Origin: Psychrobacillus sp. OK028
Lineage (GTDB): Bacteria > Bacillota > Bacilli > Bacillales_A > Planococcaceae
Length of the DNA: 64,000 nt
NCBI RefSeq assembly: GCF_900103605.1
Contig: NZ_FNHY01000009.1
Coordinates: forward strand, 62,001 to 126,000
Reading direction: 5' to 3'
Part shown: positions 54,107 to 63,750 of the stretch, piece after piece
How positions within the stretch are numbered: position 1 is the first letter of the stretch
Layout of the letters: each line of letters begins with the position of its first letter
Notes under the pieces: generated by a model
Seen by the model: the letters and a program-made list of their open reading frames with translations, nothing else
The model's database searches: none
Told to the model about the DNA's origin: nothing
Made by a program: the position numbers and the translations under genes

Positions 54107-55408
54107 TTTACTAACGGAAATTTCCTTTCTTTGGCTAGAAGAAGGTATGTTCATCTCTTCCCTATATTTGTTGATCGTTCTTCTAGAAATTGAAATTCCT
54201 TTTTCAACATTAAAATATTCAGCAATCTTTTGATCAGAATATGGCTTTAGTTTATTCTCACTAGCAATTAATTTTTGCAATAACGCCTTTACTTTCGTTT
54301 GTGAAATACTCTCACCATCTGCAGTTTCAAGTTTTGATGCAAACAATGTTCTAATATCAAAAGTGCCAAAAGTAGTTTGTATTATTTTATTGGTTGTTGC
54401 TCGGCTAACGGTAGATTCGTGCATTTCAATAGCATCTGCTACCTCTTTTAATGTTAACGGTTCCAAGTATAAAAAACCTTTTTTGAAAAACTCCTCTTGT
54501 CTTTTAGTCAGTATGTTCATTATTTTAATAATGGTGTGGCGACGCTGTTCAAGGCTATTTATTAACCATTGAAAATGTTGATAATGTGGTTGTATATATT
54601 TTGCTGTTTCGCATTTATTCTTATGAAAAGTCGCATAGTAGTCATTCATGCTTATAGTAGGCAAAAAGCGATCGTTCAAGTGATAGACAATATGTTTGTC
54701 TTTTTGTTCTACAATAATATCAGGAATTACATACTCTGTTACCTGTGTGTTAAATGCAGCACAAGGTTTAGGATTTAAAAGTTTAATAAAATCGTTTAAT
54801 TCTTTTACTTTAGTCAATGAAATATTCATGTTGGCAGCTATGTCATTCCATTTATGCTTTGCGAGAAGATGTAAATGATCAGCTACTAAGATTTTAGCCA
54901 ACGTCTCTCCGGGATACCGATATGTAATTTGTAGATGGAGACACTCTTTTAAATTTCGAGCACCTATGCCAGCGGGACCAATTTGTTGTAATAAATGGAC
55001 ACCATTTTCTATTTCCTGCTCATTTAAAGAGAAACAACTCTTTTCAGTCGATGTTTCAACTTGTAAATAACCGCTATCATCCAGATTAAAAATAATCGTT
55101 TTTAATAATCTTTGCGTTGGGATATCTGAAAATGTAAACTTTACTTGTTCAAACAATTCATAGCGAAAGTCAACAGGCCGGTTTTGTACATAATCGTTTT
55201 GTTTACTCACTGTAGAATAATGAGTTTTTTCTGCAAAATAATGCTCTTCCTCTTTATATTCTAACTCAATAAGTGGATTTTCTAATTCTTGCTGATGCAA
55301 AAATTGTTCCAGTTCTATCGTGGAGTATTGCAGTAGTTCAATAGACTGTCTAAGCTGAACGGTCATTAGCATTTTCATTTCTTGCCGTTGCTGAATAAAA
55401 AGATCCAT
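54104..55408 (-). CDS. sigL: RNA polymerase sigma-54 factor
   Basis: 434 residues of the RpoN/SigL family. The N-terminal activator-interaction region is Gln/Leu-rich (LFIQQRQEMKMLMTVQLRQSIELLQYS); the core-binding region follows, and the C-terminal RpoN box that reads the -24 element is SRRTINKYREEMNIPSS. A Thr-rich helix-turn-helix (LKEVADAIEMHESTVSR) lies before it. Sigma-54 needs an ATP-dependent enhancer-binding activator, none of which is in the window. ATG 55408 follows AAAGGATGAT. A cre-like site lies in the leader. The neighbouring operon has a sigma-54 promoter. Confidence 0.96.
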   Translation of the reverse strand: MDLFIQQRQEMKMLMTVQLRQSIELLQYSTIELEQFLHQQELENPLIELEYKEEEHYFAEKTHYSTVSKQNDYVQNRPVDFRYELFEQVKFTFSDIPTQRLLKTIIFNLDDSGYLQVETSTEKSCFSLNEQEIENGVHLLQQIGPAGIGARNLKECLHLQITYRYPGETLAKILVADHLHLLAKHKWNDIAANMNISLTKVKELNDFIKLLNPKPCAAFNTQVTEYVIPDIIVEQKDKHIVYHLNDRFLPTISMNDYYATFHKNKCETAKYIQPHYQHFQWLINSLEQRRHTIIKIMNILTKRQEEFFKKGFLYLEPLTLKEVADAIEMHESTVSRATTNKIIQTTFGTFDIRTLFASKLETADGESISQTKVKALLQKLIASENKLKPYSDQKIAEYFNVEKGISISRRTINKYREEMNIPSSSQRKEISVSK

Positions 55409-55434
55409 AAAAATCATCCTTTTTAATAATTTTA

Positions 55435-55448
55435 TGTAAGCGCTTTCC
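55435..55448. promoter_or_regulatory. cre-like (CcpA) site upstream of sigL
   Basis: Minus strand GGAAAGCGCTTACA fits TGWAANCGNTNWCA at 13 of 14 positions and lies 27 bases before the sigL start, downstream of where a promoter would be. Bacillus subtilis sigL is known to be repressed by CcpA acting as a roadblock, which this placement would suit. Confidence 0.72.
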
Positions 55449-55600
55449 ATCATAGCTACCACTTTAATTAGTTAGATAATTTTTTATAGTTATATAAAAT
55501 ACTACTTAAGTTTAGCATAGTATTGAAAAGAGAAAAACATAAAAAAATAGAATTTTCCAATTATTTATTAATGAATGTTTTTGAACTTTTTTAAATAGAG

Positions 55601-55649
55601 AAAAAGTCACACAACTTCTGATTTCACAGAATGTTGAGCGACTTTTTTT
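55601..55649 (-). terminator. terminator of the rocB-like operon
   Basis: Interrupted stem: AAAAAGTC, CAAC and TTCTG pair with CAGAA, GTTG and GACTTTTT. It separates the RocB-like operon from sigL. The 55650-55811 stretch up to the stop codon shows nothing else. Confidence 0.75.
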
Positions 55650-55811
55650 ATATGGAGACAGTTGAATTTGACTCTCTATCTGCTAAGTACTTTTTCCTTT
55701 TATCAAAACTAAACTAAGGTTTCGACTACATTTTAGAAAGATGTAGTACTGGAGCAAGATATATTTTTCTAACATAGGTATCTTGGGTATCTGTTTTCAT
55801 TTGAAGAGAAG

Positions 55812-57464
55812 TTAACCAATAAGAGATTTAATAATTTCCTTCGTTATTGCTGGAATGACCTCGGTAGAATATTCAATTTCCATACGCTCAAAGCGTTTAT
55901 GAGCATCGTATCCATAAGGGCCAATATTAATGGCAGGGACATTAATTTCTCTTATATCTTCATAATTCACATAATGCTTTGTTCCCCAAGCAGGGTTATT
56001 ATTAATCACTGATTGGATAGATTTTTCATCATCTTTTATAGCAACACAACTCATATCACAAATATATGGGAAGTAGTTTTTTGAAACGATTGGGTATTTG
56101 TATTGAGGTTGAACTGTTTCTATAGCTTTATCTAATGCCGAAATCAGCTTTTCCTCTTGTTCATTTCTCCCAGTAAGGTCTAAGCAAGGTGAATATAGGG
56201 ATGAATATAGTAAAATAATTGCTGGGCTTTGATCCTTCATCCATTTCCATTCCTCTTCTACAACTCTAGCTGCAAACATTCTCGTATCTAAGGTTTCGTC
56301 TAATAGGAGGTTTGCTTTAAAATTGTTCATATGCTCTACAAAAAGGGACCCATGTTCTTCTTTTAATATTTTATTCATGTCTTCATACAAGATTACCCGT
56401 GATTTCCATGGTAATTGCTTGAAAGGTTGCTCACTTAGTTTACAAAAACTTTCATATCGTTCGTTTAATGTTTTGAGGGCGTTATCAAAAGCCGTATTAG
56501 CCTGTTCTACGAGCTTAGTTAGAACCTCTTGTGGAGTCCATGAATGCACGAATAAATTAAAATACACATAAGCAGAGAGTGCAGTTTGCACCGTATAGTT
56601 AGGTTTTAAATCCATCTGTTTTAAGGAAATTGGTGGAGCAGGTGTTTCCCCTAAATGACGATCACATAATTCCGGATTATAGCTAATTTGTCTTGTCAAT
56701 TCAGCTGCGATATAATTCGGATCTAGCCCTTCAAAAGCAGAACCAACATGGGTTTCTGCTCCAGTAATGAAAAAAGAAGGAAGTAATTTCCCAACAGTAC
56801 CTTTATAAATATAACGATTCACATCGCCGTCATATAAAGGAGCTACGAAATCTGAATTTATTAATGCTACATAGTCAAAACCACGCTCTTCCTTCCATTT
56901 TTTTAAATCTTTTAAACCTGATAAAACACCTTTGGAACTTACTTCTTCATCACATTCTGAAAAGAAAACAAGATTTCCAGCTAGTTCTTCAGGATGTTCA
57001 GAGAAATACTTTAAAAGCGACATATGGCTAGCTACACCGCTTTTCATATCTAATACGCCTCTGCCAAAATACCATTCACCTGAGGTGAGCTGCTCTTTTA
57101 CTAAATGAGGTAGTTGCTCATCCTGTAATTTCTTCATCAGTTCATCTGGATTACATGCAACATCTTTTAAATTTGTATAATCATCAATACCGACAGTATC
57201 CAGATGGCCCATTAAGATAATTGTTTTTTTGTTAGAATTCTCTTTTGTTCCTTCTATAAATGCCATTACATTATATCTTTCGAATTGGTCATCACTAGTT
57301 TTAGATAGAATTACTTGGTCAGGTTTTTGAATAAAGTAAGGCATCTTGGCAATCATTTCATATATTTTCTTAGCAGCATCGATTTCACCTGGTGTTTCTA
57401 CTATGCTTTCAATACGAACAAGTTCTTCTGTCAATTTAAGTACTTCATTTTTTGTAGTAATCAT
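55812..57464 (-). CDS. rocB: RocB-like M20 family peptidase/deacylase
   Basis: 550 residues, the full length of RocB of the Bacillus arginine-use regulon. Zinc-site motifs of the M20 fold: LMGHLDTVGIDDY, FGRGVLDMKSGVASHM and ECDEEVSSKGVL. M20 enzymes hydrolyse amide bonds in peptides or N-acyl amino acids; the true reaction of RocB is not established. In Bacillus the roc genes depend on sigma-L, and here it closes an operon with a sigma-54 promoter. It lies 47 bases after the permease gene, and AAAGGAG precedes the ATG. The symbol indicates family membership, not a proven arginine role. Confidence 0.88.
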   Translation of the reverse strand: MITTKNEVLKLTEELVRIESIVETPGEIDAAKKIYEMIAKMPYFIQKPDQVILSKTSDDQFERYNVMAFIEGTKENSNKKTIILMGHLDTVGIDDYTNLKDVACNPDELMKKLQDEQLPHLVKEQLTSGEWYFGRGVLDMKSGVASHMSLLKYFSEHPEELAGNLVFFSECDEEVSSKGVLSGLKDLKKWKEERGFDYVALINSDFVAPLYDGDVNRYIYKGTVGKLLPSFFITGAETHVGSAFEGLDPNYIAAELTRQISYNPELCDRHLGETPAPPISLKQMDLKPNYTVQTALSAYVYFNLFVHSWTPQEVLTKLVEQANTAFDNALKTLNERYESFCKLSEQPFKQLPWKSRVILYEDMNKILKEEHGSLFVEHMNNFKANLLLDETLDTRMFAARVVEEEWKWMKDQSPAIILLYSSLYSPCLDLTGRNEQEEKLISALDKAIETVQPQYKYPIVSKNYFPYICDMSCVAIKDDEKSIQSVINNNPAWGTKHYVNYEDIREINVPAINIGPYGYDAHKRFERMEIEYSTEVIPAITKEIIKSLIG

Positions 57465-57511
57465 ATTTCATACTCCTTTTCTTGCCACACTACGTATTGG
57501 ACTTTTATAAT

Positions 57512-58210
57512 TTATGAAGAGATTGCAGTCTTTTTTAACTTCCTTCCAACTACATCAGTATCTAATCTTTTCTCAACATAATTGAGTAACAGAGTAAATA
57601 TCAAGACTAACGCTAAGTAGTAGAATCCAACAACTAAATAAGTCTCAAATGGCATATAGTTTTCAGCTGAAGCGGTCAAGGCATGACTGAATAGCTCAGT
57701 AACAGCAATATAAGCAACAAGAGATGAATCTTTGAGACCAATTATAAACTGATTACCTAATGCAGGAATCGCTCGTTTAAAAGCTTGTGGCAAAATAATC
57801 GTACTCATCGTCAAAGTAGCAGTCATACCAAGCGATCGTGCAGCCTCGTTTTGTCCTCTATCAACAGATTGTATTGCACCTCGGAAAATTTCTGCTAAAT
57901 ATGCACCGGAATGAATACCTAGGGCAACCGCACCAGCTACAAAATCACTTAGGACAATAACACTGGAAATTCCATAATACAAAAACATAATTAAAACAAT
58001 TAATGGAAGACCGCGAACTATAAAGATGTAGAGATCCGCAAGTTTTTCAAGTATCCAAATATTCGATACTTTAAAGAAGGCAAATACTAAACCTATAACA
58101 GTTGCAATTATTAAAGAGACGGCTGTTATAGATATGGTTATAGTAGTCGCTTCAAGAAAAGCAATTCCATGTTTTTGGATAATGGACGCAATACTTTCGA
58201 TGAAACTCAT
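57512..58210 (-). CDS. polar amino-acid ABC transporter permease
   Basis: 232 residues, His/Glu/Gln/Arg-opine type permease with five membrane helices. The cytoplasmic EAA loop that docks the ATPase is EAARSLGMTATLTMSTIILPQAFKRAIPALGNQ. Such proteins work as homodimers or with a second permease; only one is encoded here. Together with the binding protein and ATPase it forms a complete importer for an amino acid or similar compound. AAGGAG precedes the ATG. Confidence 0.93.
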   Translation of the reverse strand: MSFIESIASIIQKHGIAFLEATTITISITAVSLIIATVIGLVFAFFKVSNIWILEKLADLYIFIVRGLPLIVLIMFLYYGISSVIVLSDFVAGAVALGIHSGAYLAEIFRGAIQSVDRGQNEAARSLGMTATLTMSTIILPQAFKRAIPALGNQFIIGLKDSSLVAYIAVTELFSHALTASAENYMPFETYLVVGFYYLALVLIFTLLLNYVEKRLDTDVVGRKLKKTAISS

Positions 58211-58253
58211 TGTAAGTTATCTCCTTTACTAAGGGAACCTTATTGTTGCCAGT

Positions 58254-59069
58254 TTAGTCCTCCATAATATTTACGCCAAACCATTTCATACTTATTTTTT
58301 CATATGTGCCATCTTCTATGATTTCTGCAATGGCTTCATTAATCTTGTCTAGTAAAGCCTGATGATCTTTGTTAATTGCTACTGCAATTTCTTCTCTATT
58401 TAGAACTCCATCAACTGTTTTTATTTTCATTCCCTGTTCCTTAATTGCTGAGACCCCTACGATTTTATCAGTAATGACTGCATCGATCCGTCCTGGTATT
58501 AAGTCTTGCAAAGCAAATATTTCACTTGGATATCCTTTCACTTCGTTTGATAATGTCTCCGCTACTTCTTTATGAGTACTTGCTTGCATTACACCAATTG
58601 ATTTTCCACCCAAATCATCCTTTGTTTTAACGGTATCGTTTGTTTCTGCAACGAAAATTTGTGCTCCAGAAATATAATATGGGTCTGAAAAGTCAACCTG
58701 TTTTGATCGTTCTTCTGTGGCAGTCATACTTCCTATGATTACATCGTATTTGTTCCCTTTTAAACCTTGAAGTATCGTTTCCCAAGGATTCGTCACTGGG
58801 TTTGGCTCTAGCCCGATACGTTTTGCAATTTCGGTACCAATCTCAACATCAAAACCAACAAGTTTGCCATTATCCTTATAGTTTAATGGTTTAAGTAACC
58901 CACTCATCGCAAAAGTTAGTTTTCCATCATGAACTAATTTCAAATCCGCTTCACTTTCTTGCTCGTTAGCACTTACATTCGTCGTATCTTCCTTGTTTCC
59001 GCATCCTACTAATATCAAAATAAGAGTTGTGCATAAAATTATTACAGATAATAAAGAATTCTTTTTCAT
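58254..59069 (-). CDS. amino-acid-binding lipoprotein of the ABC transporter
   Basis: 271 residues, family 3 solute-binding protein. Lipoprotein signal with Cys23 in LILVGCGN. The domain has GKLTFAMSGLLKPLNYKDNGKLVGFDVEIGTEIAKRIG, NPWETILQGLKGNKYDVIIGSMTATEERSKQVDFSDPYYISG, the usual ligand-contact stretch (Arg in TEER and Asp in FSDPY). The Arg suggests binding of an alpha-carboxylate. ATG 59069 follows GGAGG by 8 bases. Substrate unknown. Confidence 0.92.
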   Translation of the reverse strand: MKKNSLLSVIILCTTLILILVGCGNKEDTTNVSANEQESEADLKLVHDGKLTFAMSGLLKPLNYKDNGKLVGFDVEIGTEIAKRIGLEPNPVTNPWETILQGLKGNKYDVIIGSMTATEERSKQVDFSDPYYISGAQIFVAETNDTVKTKDDLGGKSIGVMQASTHKEVAETLSNEVKGYPSEIFALQDLIPGRIDAVITDKIVGVSAIKEQGMKIKTVDGVLNREEIAVAINKDHQALLDKINEAIAEIIEDGTYEKISMKWFGVNIMED

Positions 59070-59117
59070 AATTTCTTCCTCCATCTCTATTTTACAAACT
59101 ATTTATTTTATTTTTTC

Positions 59118-59840
59118 TTATAAAATTTTCGATAGAAACGCTTTTGTACGCTCATGTTGAGGGTTACTAAATAATTGGGATGGGTGAGCTTCCTCGATGA
59201 TATAGCCTTCATCCATAAAAATTACACGATCCCCTACTTCACGTGCAAACCCCATTTCATGCGTAACAATAACCATTGTCATTCCTTCCTTGGCAAGCTC
59301 TTTCATCACATTAAGAACTTCTCCAACCATTTCAGGATCTAGTGCAGAAGTCGGTTCATCAAAAAGCATTACTTTTGGTTCCATTGCAAGTGCTCTTGCT
59401 ATTGCTATCCTTTGTTTTTGCCCCCCAGAAAGCGAGTCGGGATAGACCCCAGCTTTTTCAACTAAGCCTAGCTTTTCCAGTAGATTAAATGCTATTTTTT
59501 CTGCTTCTTTTCTACTTTTTTTTCGTATTCTCATAGGGGCGATAATAATATTCTCTAAAACGGTCTTGTGAGGAAAAAGGTTAAACTGCTGAAAAATCAT
59601 TCCGATATCTTCTCGCACTTTATTGATATTAATTTTTTTATCTGTTAGGTCTATATTATTTAATAGAATGATTCCGGAAGTTGTCTCTTCTAACTTGTTT
59701 AAACAACGTAGGAATGTTGACTTTCCTGATCCCGACGGACCTATAACAACAACTACTTCTTGTTGGTTTATTTCAACATTGATATCTTTTAGAACTTCTA
59801 AATCCCCAAATGATTTTTTTAAATTCTCTACTTTTATCAT
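59118..59840 (-). CDS. polar amino-acid ABC transporter ATPase
   Basis: 240 residues of the GlnQ/HisP type. Walker [15 protein letters not shown]-loop [16 protein letters not shown], signature [17 protein letters not shown], Walker [15 protein letters not shown] and the switch His in VTHEMGFA are complete. The ATG at 59840 follows AGGTGG; four codons upstream are left out. It comes 75 bases after the GcvPB-like gene and before the binding protein, which is the usual order of such cassettes apart from the position of the first gene. Confidence 0.93.
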   Translation of the reverse strand: MIKVENLKKSFGDLEVLKDINVEINQQEVVVVIGPSGSGKSTFLRCLNKLEETTSGIILLNNIDLTDKKININKVREDIGMIFQQFNLFPHKTVLENIIIAPMRIRKKSRKEAEKIAFNLLEKLGLVEKAGVYPDSLSGGQKQRIAIARALAMEPKVMLFDEPTSALDPEMVGEVLNVMKELAKEGMTMVIVTHEMGFAREVGDRVIFMDEGYIIEEAHPSQLFSNPQHERTKAFLSKIL

Positions 59841-59915
59841 GTAAGATACCACCTACTTTTAATATCAATACTCCCCATTAACAAGCTAATTGAATGCGTT
59901 AACGAGGAGAAAACC

Positions 59916-61493
59916 TTAAGATCTAATTTTTTCTATTTCCTTACACTTTTTTAAATATGATCTCCAAGTAACCGCCCATTTTTCAGGATTTTCAAAGAAG
60001 TCTTGCTCATCTACTCGGTGAATAGAGCTATTATAAGGTGCATTTTTTACTTTTTCAGGATTTTCATAAGCTTCGTTTGCAATATATGTCAAAGAAGCAA
60101 TATATTCATCTAAATCTGATTTTGAAGTTGACTCTGTTGGCTCTAGCGTAAAAGGTTCAGGTACAACATATGGATGATGACTAGTCCAGTATTGATGTGC
60201 AAAGTCGGCCATTCTCCGTGAAATATCGTCGGTTGTAACTCCCGTTTCACGAGTTAACTGCTCCCAGCTGTAGCGCACTTGCTCCAAGCGCTGCCCTTTA
60301 ATATATGGTGCACTTGCACCACGAATTTTTAAGATATGGTGATATAAGTAATTGTTATTTAATACAGCTATTTCAGCTACATCTTTTAACCCTTCTTCAC
60401 CAAGTGCTCGTATCCAAGCATATGCCCTTATTATCATCTGGGGTACTCCTTGAAACGAACGAACCTTTCCAATGCTATGCTTCATATCACTTTTTAACAT
60501 GTATTGATCACCTTGTTTTTCAACTATTGGACCAGGCAAAAACTCTTTAAGTTTCTCAGCTACTCCCAGTGCCCCAGTAGCCGGACCACCGCAAGCGTGT
60601 GGTGTAGAAAATGTTTTATGAAGATTGAAGAAACACATATCAAATCCTGCTTCTTTAGCTCTAGTAATTCCTAGTAAACCATTCGCATTTGCTTGATCGT
60701 AATAGCAAATCCCACCGGCTTCATGAACAACTTTTGTAAATTCTTTTATACGTGTATTGTAGATACCAGTGTCCTCTGGATTTGCTACTACAAATCCAGC
60801 TGTACGGTCAGATACTACCTCCTTTAACTTTTCAAGATCAGGAAACCCATCTTTATCAGGATACAGTGTTATAATTTTATATCCCTTAACAGCGGCAGTT
60901 GCTGCCTGAGATGGGTGTGAGAAAATAGTTGTAATAATTTCGTTTCGCTGCTCACCCTCCCCCTTGCTTTCATGATAAGCTCGAACGATAGAAGCCATTG
61001 TAAACAACGACTGTGTTCCACTGCCAGGTTGGAAAGAAAAGTAATCCATACCGGAAATTTCTCTCAAACAGAGATCTAACTTATGTGTTATTTCTAAAGT
61101 GCCTTGCACGGTACTTTCATCTTGTAGAGGATGAAGTTCCGTCATTTTAGGAGATGAGGCAATTTCTTCATTTACCTTAGGAGAATATTTAATCGTACAA
61201 GTCCCTTGACCTATTTCAACATTCAGAGCGCCCCCTAGCATTTCTTGCGAAAGTCTTAAATAATGCCGAAGAACTCTGTTTTGTGAAATTTCAGGTAATT
61301 TAGGAGCCGATTTTCTAATTAGAGAGGCTGGTAAAACGGATAGCCCGTCGCCTACACTATCCACAATTTCACTTTCCACTTTGGGTAGTGAAACACCTCT
61401 TTCACCACTATTATGAAGTTCAAAAATAATCGGCTCATCCCATTTTGCTTGATGATAATTTCGTACCTTATTTTCGCGGTTAATTTTTTTCAT
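59916..61493 (-). CDS. GcvPB-like PLP enzyme with altered active site
   Basis: 525 residues, homologous over the whole length to the C-terminal subunit of glycine dehydrogenase (P-protein). The PLP lysine is kept in FFNLHKTFSTPH. However, the most conserved family motifs are changed: the SAHGTNPASA block reads FSHPSQAATA, GGGGPGSGP after the lysine reads ACGGPATGA, and the GAHGEWTG block reads GSGTQSLFT. True GcvPB keeps these, so the substrate or partner has likely changed. No gcvT or gcvH is near. ATG 61493 follows AAAGGATG. It acts with the GcvPA-like protein, whose gene is 25 bases upstream. Function unknown; a PLP decarboxylase or lyase of an amino acid is the best guess. Confidence 0.8.
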   Translation of the reverse strand: MKKINRENKVRNYHQAKWDEPIIFELHNSGERGVSLPKVESEIVDSVGDGLSVLPASLIRKSAPKLPEISQNRVLRHYLRLSQEMLGGALNVEIGQGTCTIKYSPKVNEEIASSPKMTELHPLQDESTVQGTLEITHKLDLCLREISGMDYFSFQPGSGTQSLFTMASIVRAYHESKGEGEQRNEIITTIFSHPSQAATAAVKGYKIITLYPDKDGFPDLEKLKEVVSDRTAGFVVANPEDTGIYNTRIKEFTKVVHEAGGICYYDQANANGLLGITRAKEAGFDMCFFNLHKTFSTPHACGGPATGALGVAEKLKEFLPGPIVEKQGDQYMLKSDMKHSIGKVRSFQGVPQMIIRAYAWIRALGEEGLKDVAEIAVLNNNYLYHHILKIRGASAPYIKGQRLEQVRYSWEQLTRETGVTTDDISRRMADFAHQYWTSHHPYVVPEPFTLEPTESTSKSDLDEYIASLTYIANEAYENPEKVKNAPYNSSIHRVDEQDFFENPEKWAVTWRSYLKKCKEIEKIRS

Positions 61494-61518
61494 AGCCATT
61501 CATCCTTTTCGATTTATT

Positions 61519-62919
61519 TCATTTTTCGTTTATGCACTGCTTAATTACAGAAACGAGTTGGTCAATATCTTCTTTAGTATGAATTTCTGTAACACAGAAT
61601 AAAGCACTTTGTTGTAATTCTGGAAAATCTTCTGAAAGGTCTTTACCACCAAAAATTTTATTGTCTAGAAGATACTTATTAATCTCTTTCACTGATTTCC
61701 CAGTATAGGAGAAGTCCACAACAAACTCTTTAAAACTGGTTGACTCAAATCGTGATGCTACTACATTTGGAATACTACCAATCTGTTGCATTGCATATTG
61801 TGATTTTTGCAAAATAGTTTTCCCAAGCTCATACATTCCTTCTGGCCCGAGAAGTGATAAATAAACTCCTGCAGTAATTCCCCATAACGCTGTCTGTGTA
61901 CCTACCGATTCTTTTCCATTTTCTCTTTGTGCAAAGGAAGTTCGGTCATAATAAACATCACCAAACCCATATTCACCTTCTACAACTGTTGGTGCAATTC
62001 CAAATAATCTAGATGGGTATTCTTGCACAAATTTAATATCATCGTGGGTTGCAATAAACCCTGATTGACCACCACCGTAATTCATGTGCATGCCTAGTGG
62101 TTGAAGATCACCACAAACAATTTCTGCACCATAGTGACTAGGGGGCTCGAGAATTCCTAGAGAACTAGGATCGACTCCAACTATAGTAATTGCCCCATTT
62201 TTTTTTGCTAGTTTACTAATTTGTTCACCTTGTGTTTCCAAAAATCCTAAATAGGATGGATTTTCAAAATAGACAGCCGCTGTATTTGCCGATAGTTTAC
62301 TTTCCAAATCATCCAAATCGATTTGTCCCGTATCTTCCTTATAATCAATCAAACTAACATTTATATACGGCGAGCAATAGTTTCTAATAACTTTCAGTCG
62401 ATCAGGTGAGATTGTTTTAGGCAGTAAAACATCTGTACGGTTGGTGATTCTGGTTGCCATCCGAATAGATGTCGATGCTGCTTGTGCCCAATCAAATGTC
62501 GGCACGTTAACAACATCCATATCGACTAACTCTGCCATTAAACTTTGGTACTCAAAAAGAGCTTGGAAGCGGCCATGGTCTTCGTATGGATCGCCTGCAT
62601 ACCCCGTTACAAACTCTGCTCGAGAGTTGATCTCATCACAAACGGCTGGGATAAAATGATTCCAACAACCAGCTCCCAAAAAGTTCAGGTATTCTGTTGT
62701 ACTCGTATTTTTAGATAGCAACCCATCCATATATCTGCGTAGCTCATATTCTGAAAGCGCTTTCGGAATATTCATTGTTCCACGATAACGAAGCTCTTCT
62801 GGAATTCCAGCGAATAACTCTTCAACCGTCTTTACACCAATCTCTTTTAACATTTGCTCTTTGATCTCCGGTACCGTATTTGGGATATAAGGATGTGCTA
62901 TTTTTTTTGTTTCTTTCAT
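61519..62919 (-). CDS. GcvPA-like PLP-fold subunit, divergent
   Basis: 466 residues, homologous to the N-terminal subunit of two-part glycine dehydrogenase: YIPNTVPEIKEQMLKEIGVKTVEELFAGIPE at the start, then FLGAGCWNHFIPAVCDEI and LGMHMNYGGGQSGFIA. The diagnostic REQHIRRxKATSNICT stretch of genuine GcvPA is replaced by RENGKESVGTQTALWG, and the YTPYQPEISQG loop by YAGDPYEDHG, both part of the subunit interface and active site. AGGAGG lies 8 bases before the ATG. It pairs with the GcvPB-like gene downstream and follows the SDR gene by 20 bases. Confidence 0.8.
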   Translation of the reverse strand: MKETKKIAHPYIPNTVPEIKEQMLKEIGVKTVEELFAGIPEELRYRGTMNIPKALSEYELRRYMDGLLSKNTSTTEYLNFLGAGCWNHFIPAVCDEINSRAEFVTGYAGDPYEDHGRFQALFEYQSLMAELVDMDVVNVPTFDWAQAASTSIRMATRITNRTDVLLPKTISPDRLKVIRNYCSPYINVSLIDYKEDTGQIDLDDLESKLSANTAAVYFENPSYLGFLETQGEQISKLAKKNGAITIVGVDPSSLGILEPPSHYGAEIVCGDLQPLGMHMNYGGGQSGFIATHDDIKFVQEYPSRLFGIAPTVVEGEYGFGDVYYDRTSFAQRENGKESVGTQTALWGITAGVYLSLLGPEGMYELGKTILQKSQYAMQQIGSIPNVVASRFESTSFKEFVVDFSYTGKSVKEINKYLLDNKIFGGKDLSEDFPELQQSALFCVTEIHTKEDIDQLVSVIKQCINEK

Positions 62920-62939
62920 GACAATTTCCTCCTCATTTG

Positions 62940-63725
62940 TTATGCTAGACCCCCGCCATCAACCGTAAGAACCGTTCCCGTGACCCAAGAAGCCATATCA
63001 CTAGCCAAGAACAGTACACCCTTACCGATATCTAGAGGAGTTCCAATTCGATTTAGTGGTCTATCAACTGCCGAAGTTGCTAAAAAAGCATCTTCATCAT
63101 GTTTTAATTGCTTTGCCTCATCTCTTAGAAGCGGTGTATCTGTATCTCCAGGGCAAATACAATTCACTCGAATGTTTTGTGGTCCATGATCAATGGCCAT
63201 TGCTTTTGTTAAATTCACAACGCCGGCTTTCGCTGCGCAATAAGATGCGGCCAAATCTCCACCTTTCAATCCCCACCCAGATCCGGTATTAACAATACTT
63301 CCTCCACCGTTTTTATCCATGATAGGAATAATATACTTAGATAATAGAAATGCTCCTTTTAAAGAAACATTCAGTACTAAATCCCAATCTTCTTCCGTAT
63401 GATCGACAACTGTTTTTCGCCGAATTACCCCTGCATTATTGAAAAGTACATCTATTTTACCGAAGTCATCTTCTATTTTCTTCGCAGTTGCTTCGCAATC
63501 TTCCGAAGATGTCACATTGCATTTGTAAAATTTTGCGTTTACGTCTTTGTCACTTAACTCCGCAGCAACCTTTTTTCCTTGTTCTTCATTAATATCTATT
63601 AATGCTACGGAGGCCCCAAGTTCTGCAAACAAATTTGCGGTAGCTAAACCTATTCCTGATGCAGCACCTGTAATAGCAACTACTTTACTTTTTACTCCTA
63701 ATAATTCTTCGTAATTCAATTGCAT
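62940..63725 (-). CDS. short-chain dehydrogenase/reductase (SDR)
   Basis: 261 residues, classical SDR. NAD(P)-binding GAASGIGLATA near residues 20-30, acidic ALIDINEEQG after beta-2 (suggesting NAD rather than NADP), LFNNAGVI, catalytic Ser in VNTGSGWG, YCAAKAGVVNLTKAMA with the Y-x3-K pair, and CPGDTDTP. Oxidises or reduces an alcohol/ketone group of an unknown substrate. It is the first gene after the sigma-54 promoter, which lies 26-41 bases ahead; GGGAGAG precedes the ATG. Confidence 0.9.
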   Translation of the reverse strand: MQLNYEELLGVKSKVVAITGAASGIGLATANLFAELGASVALIDINEEQGKKVAAELSDKDVNAKFYKCNVTSSEDCEATAKKIEDDFGKIDVLFNNAGVIRRKTVVDHTEEDWDLVLNVSLKGAFLLSKYIIPIMDKNGGGSIVNTGSGWGLKGGDLAASYCAAKAGVVNLTKAMAIDHGPQNIRVNCICPGDTDTPLLRDEAKQLKHDEDAFLATSAVDRPLNRIGTPLDIGKGVLFLASDMASWVTGTVLTVDGGGLA

Positions 63726-63750
63726 CTCTCCCTTTCTACTAAATTAATAA

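Noticed and set aside
57465-57511. TGTGGCAAGAAAAGG before rocB as a second sigma-54 promoter
   Set aside because: After GG the base pair ten positions on is AG, not GC; the -12 element is missing.
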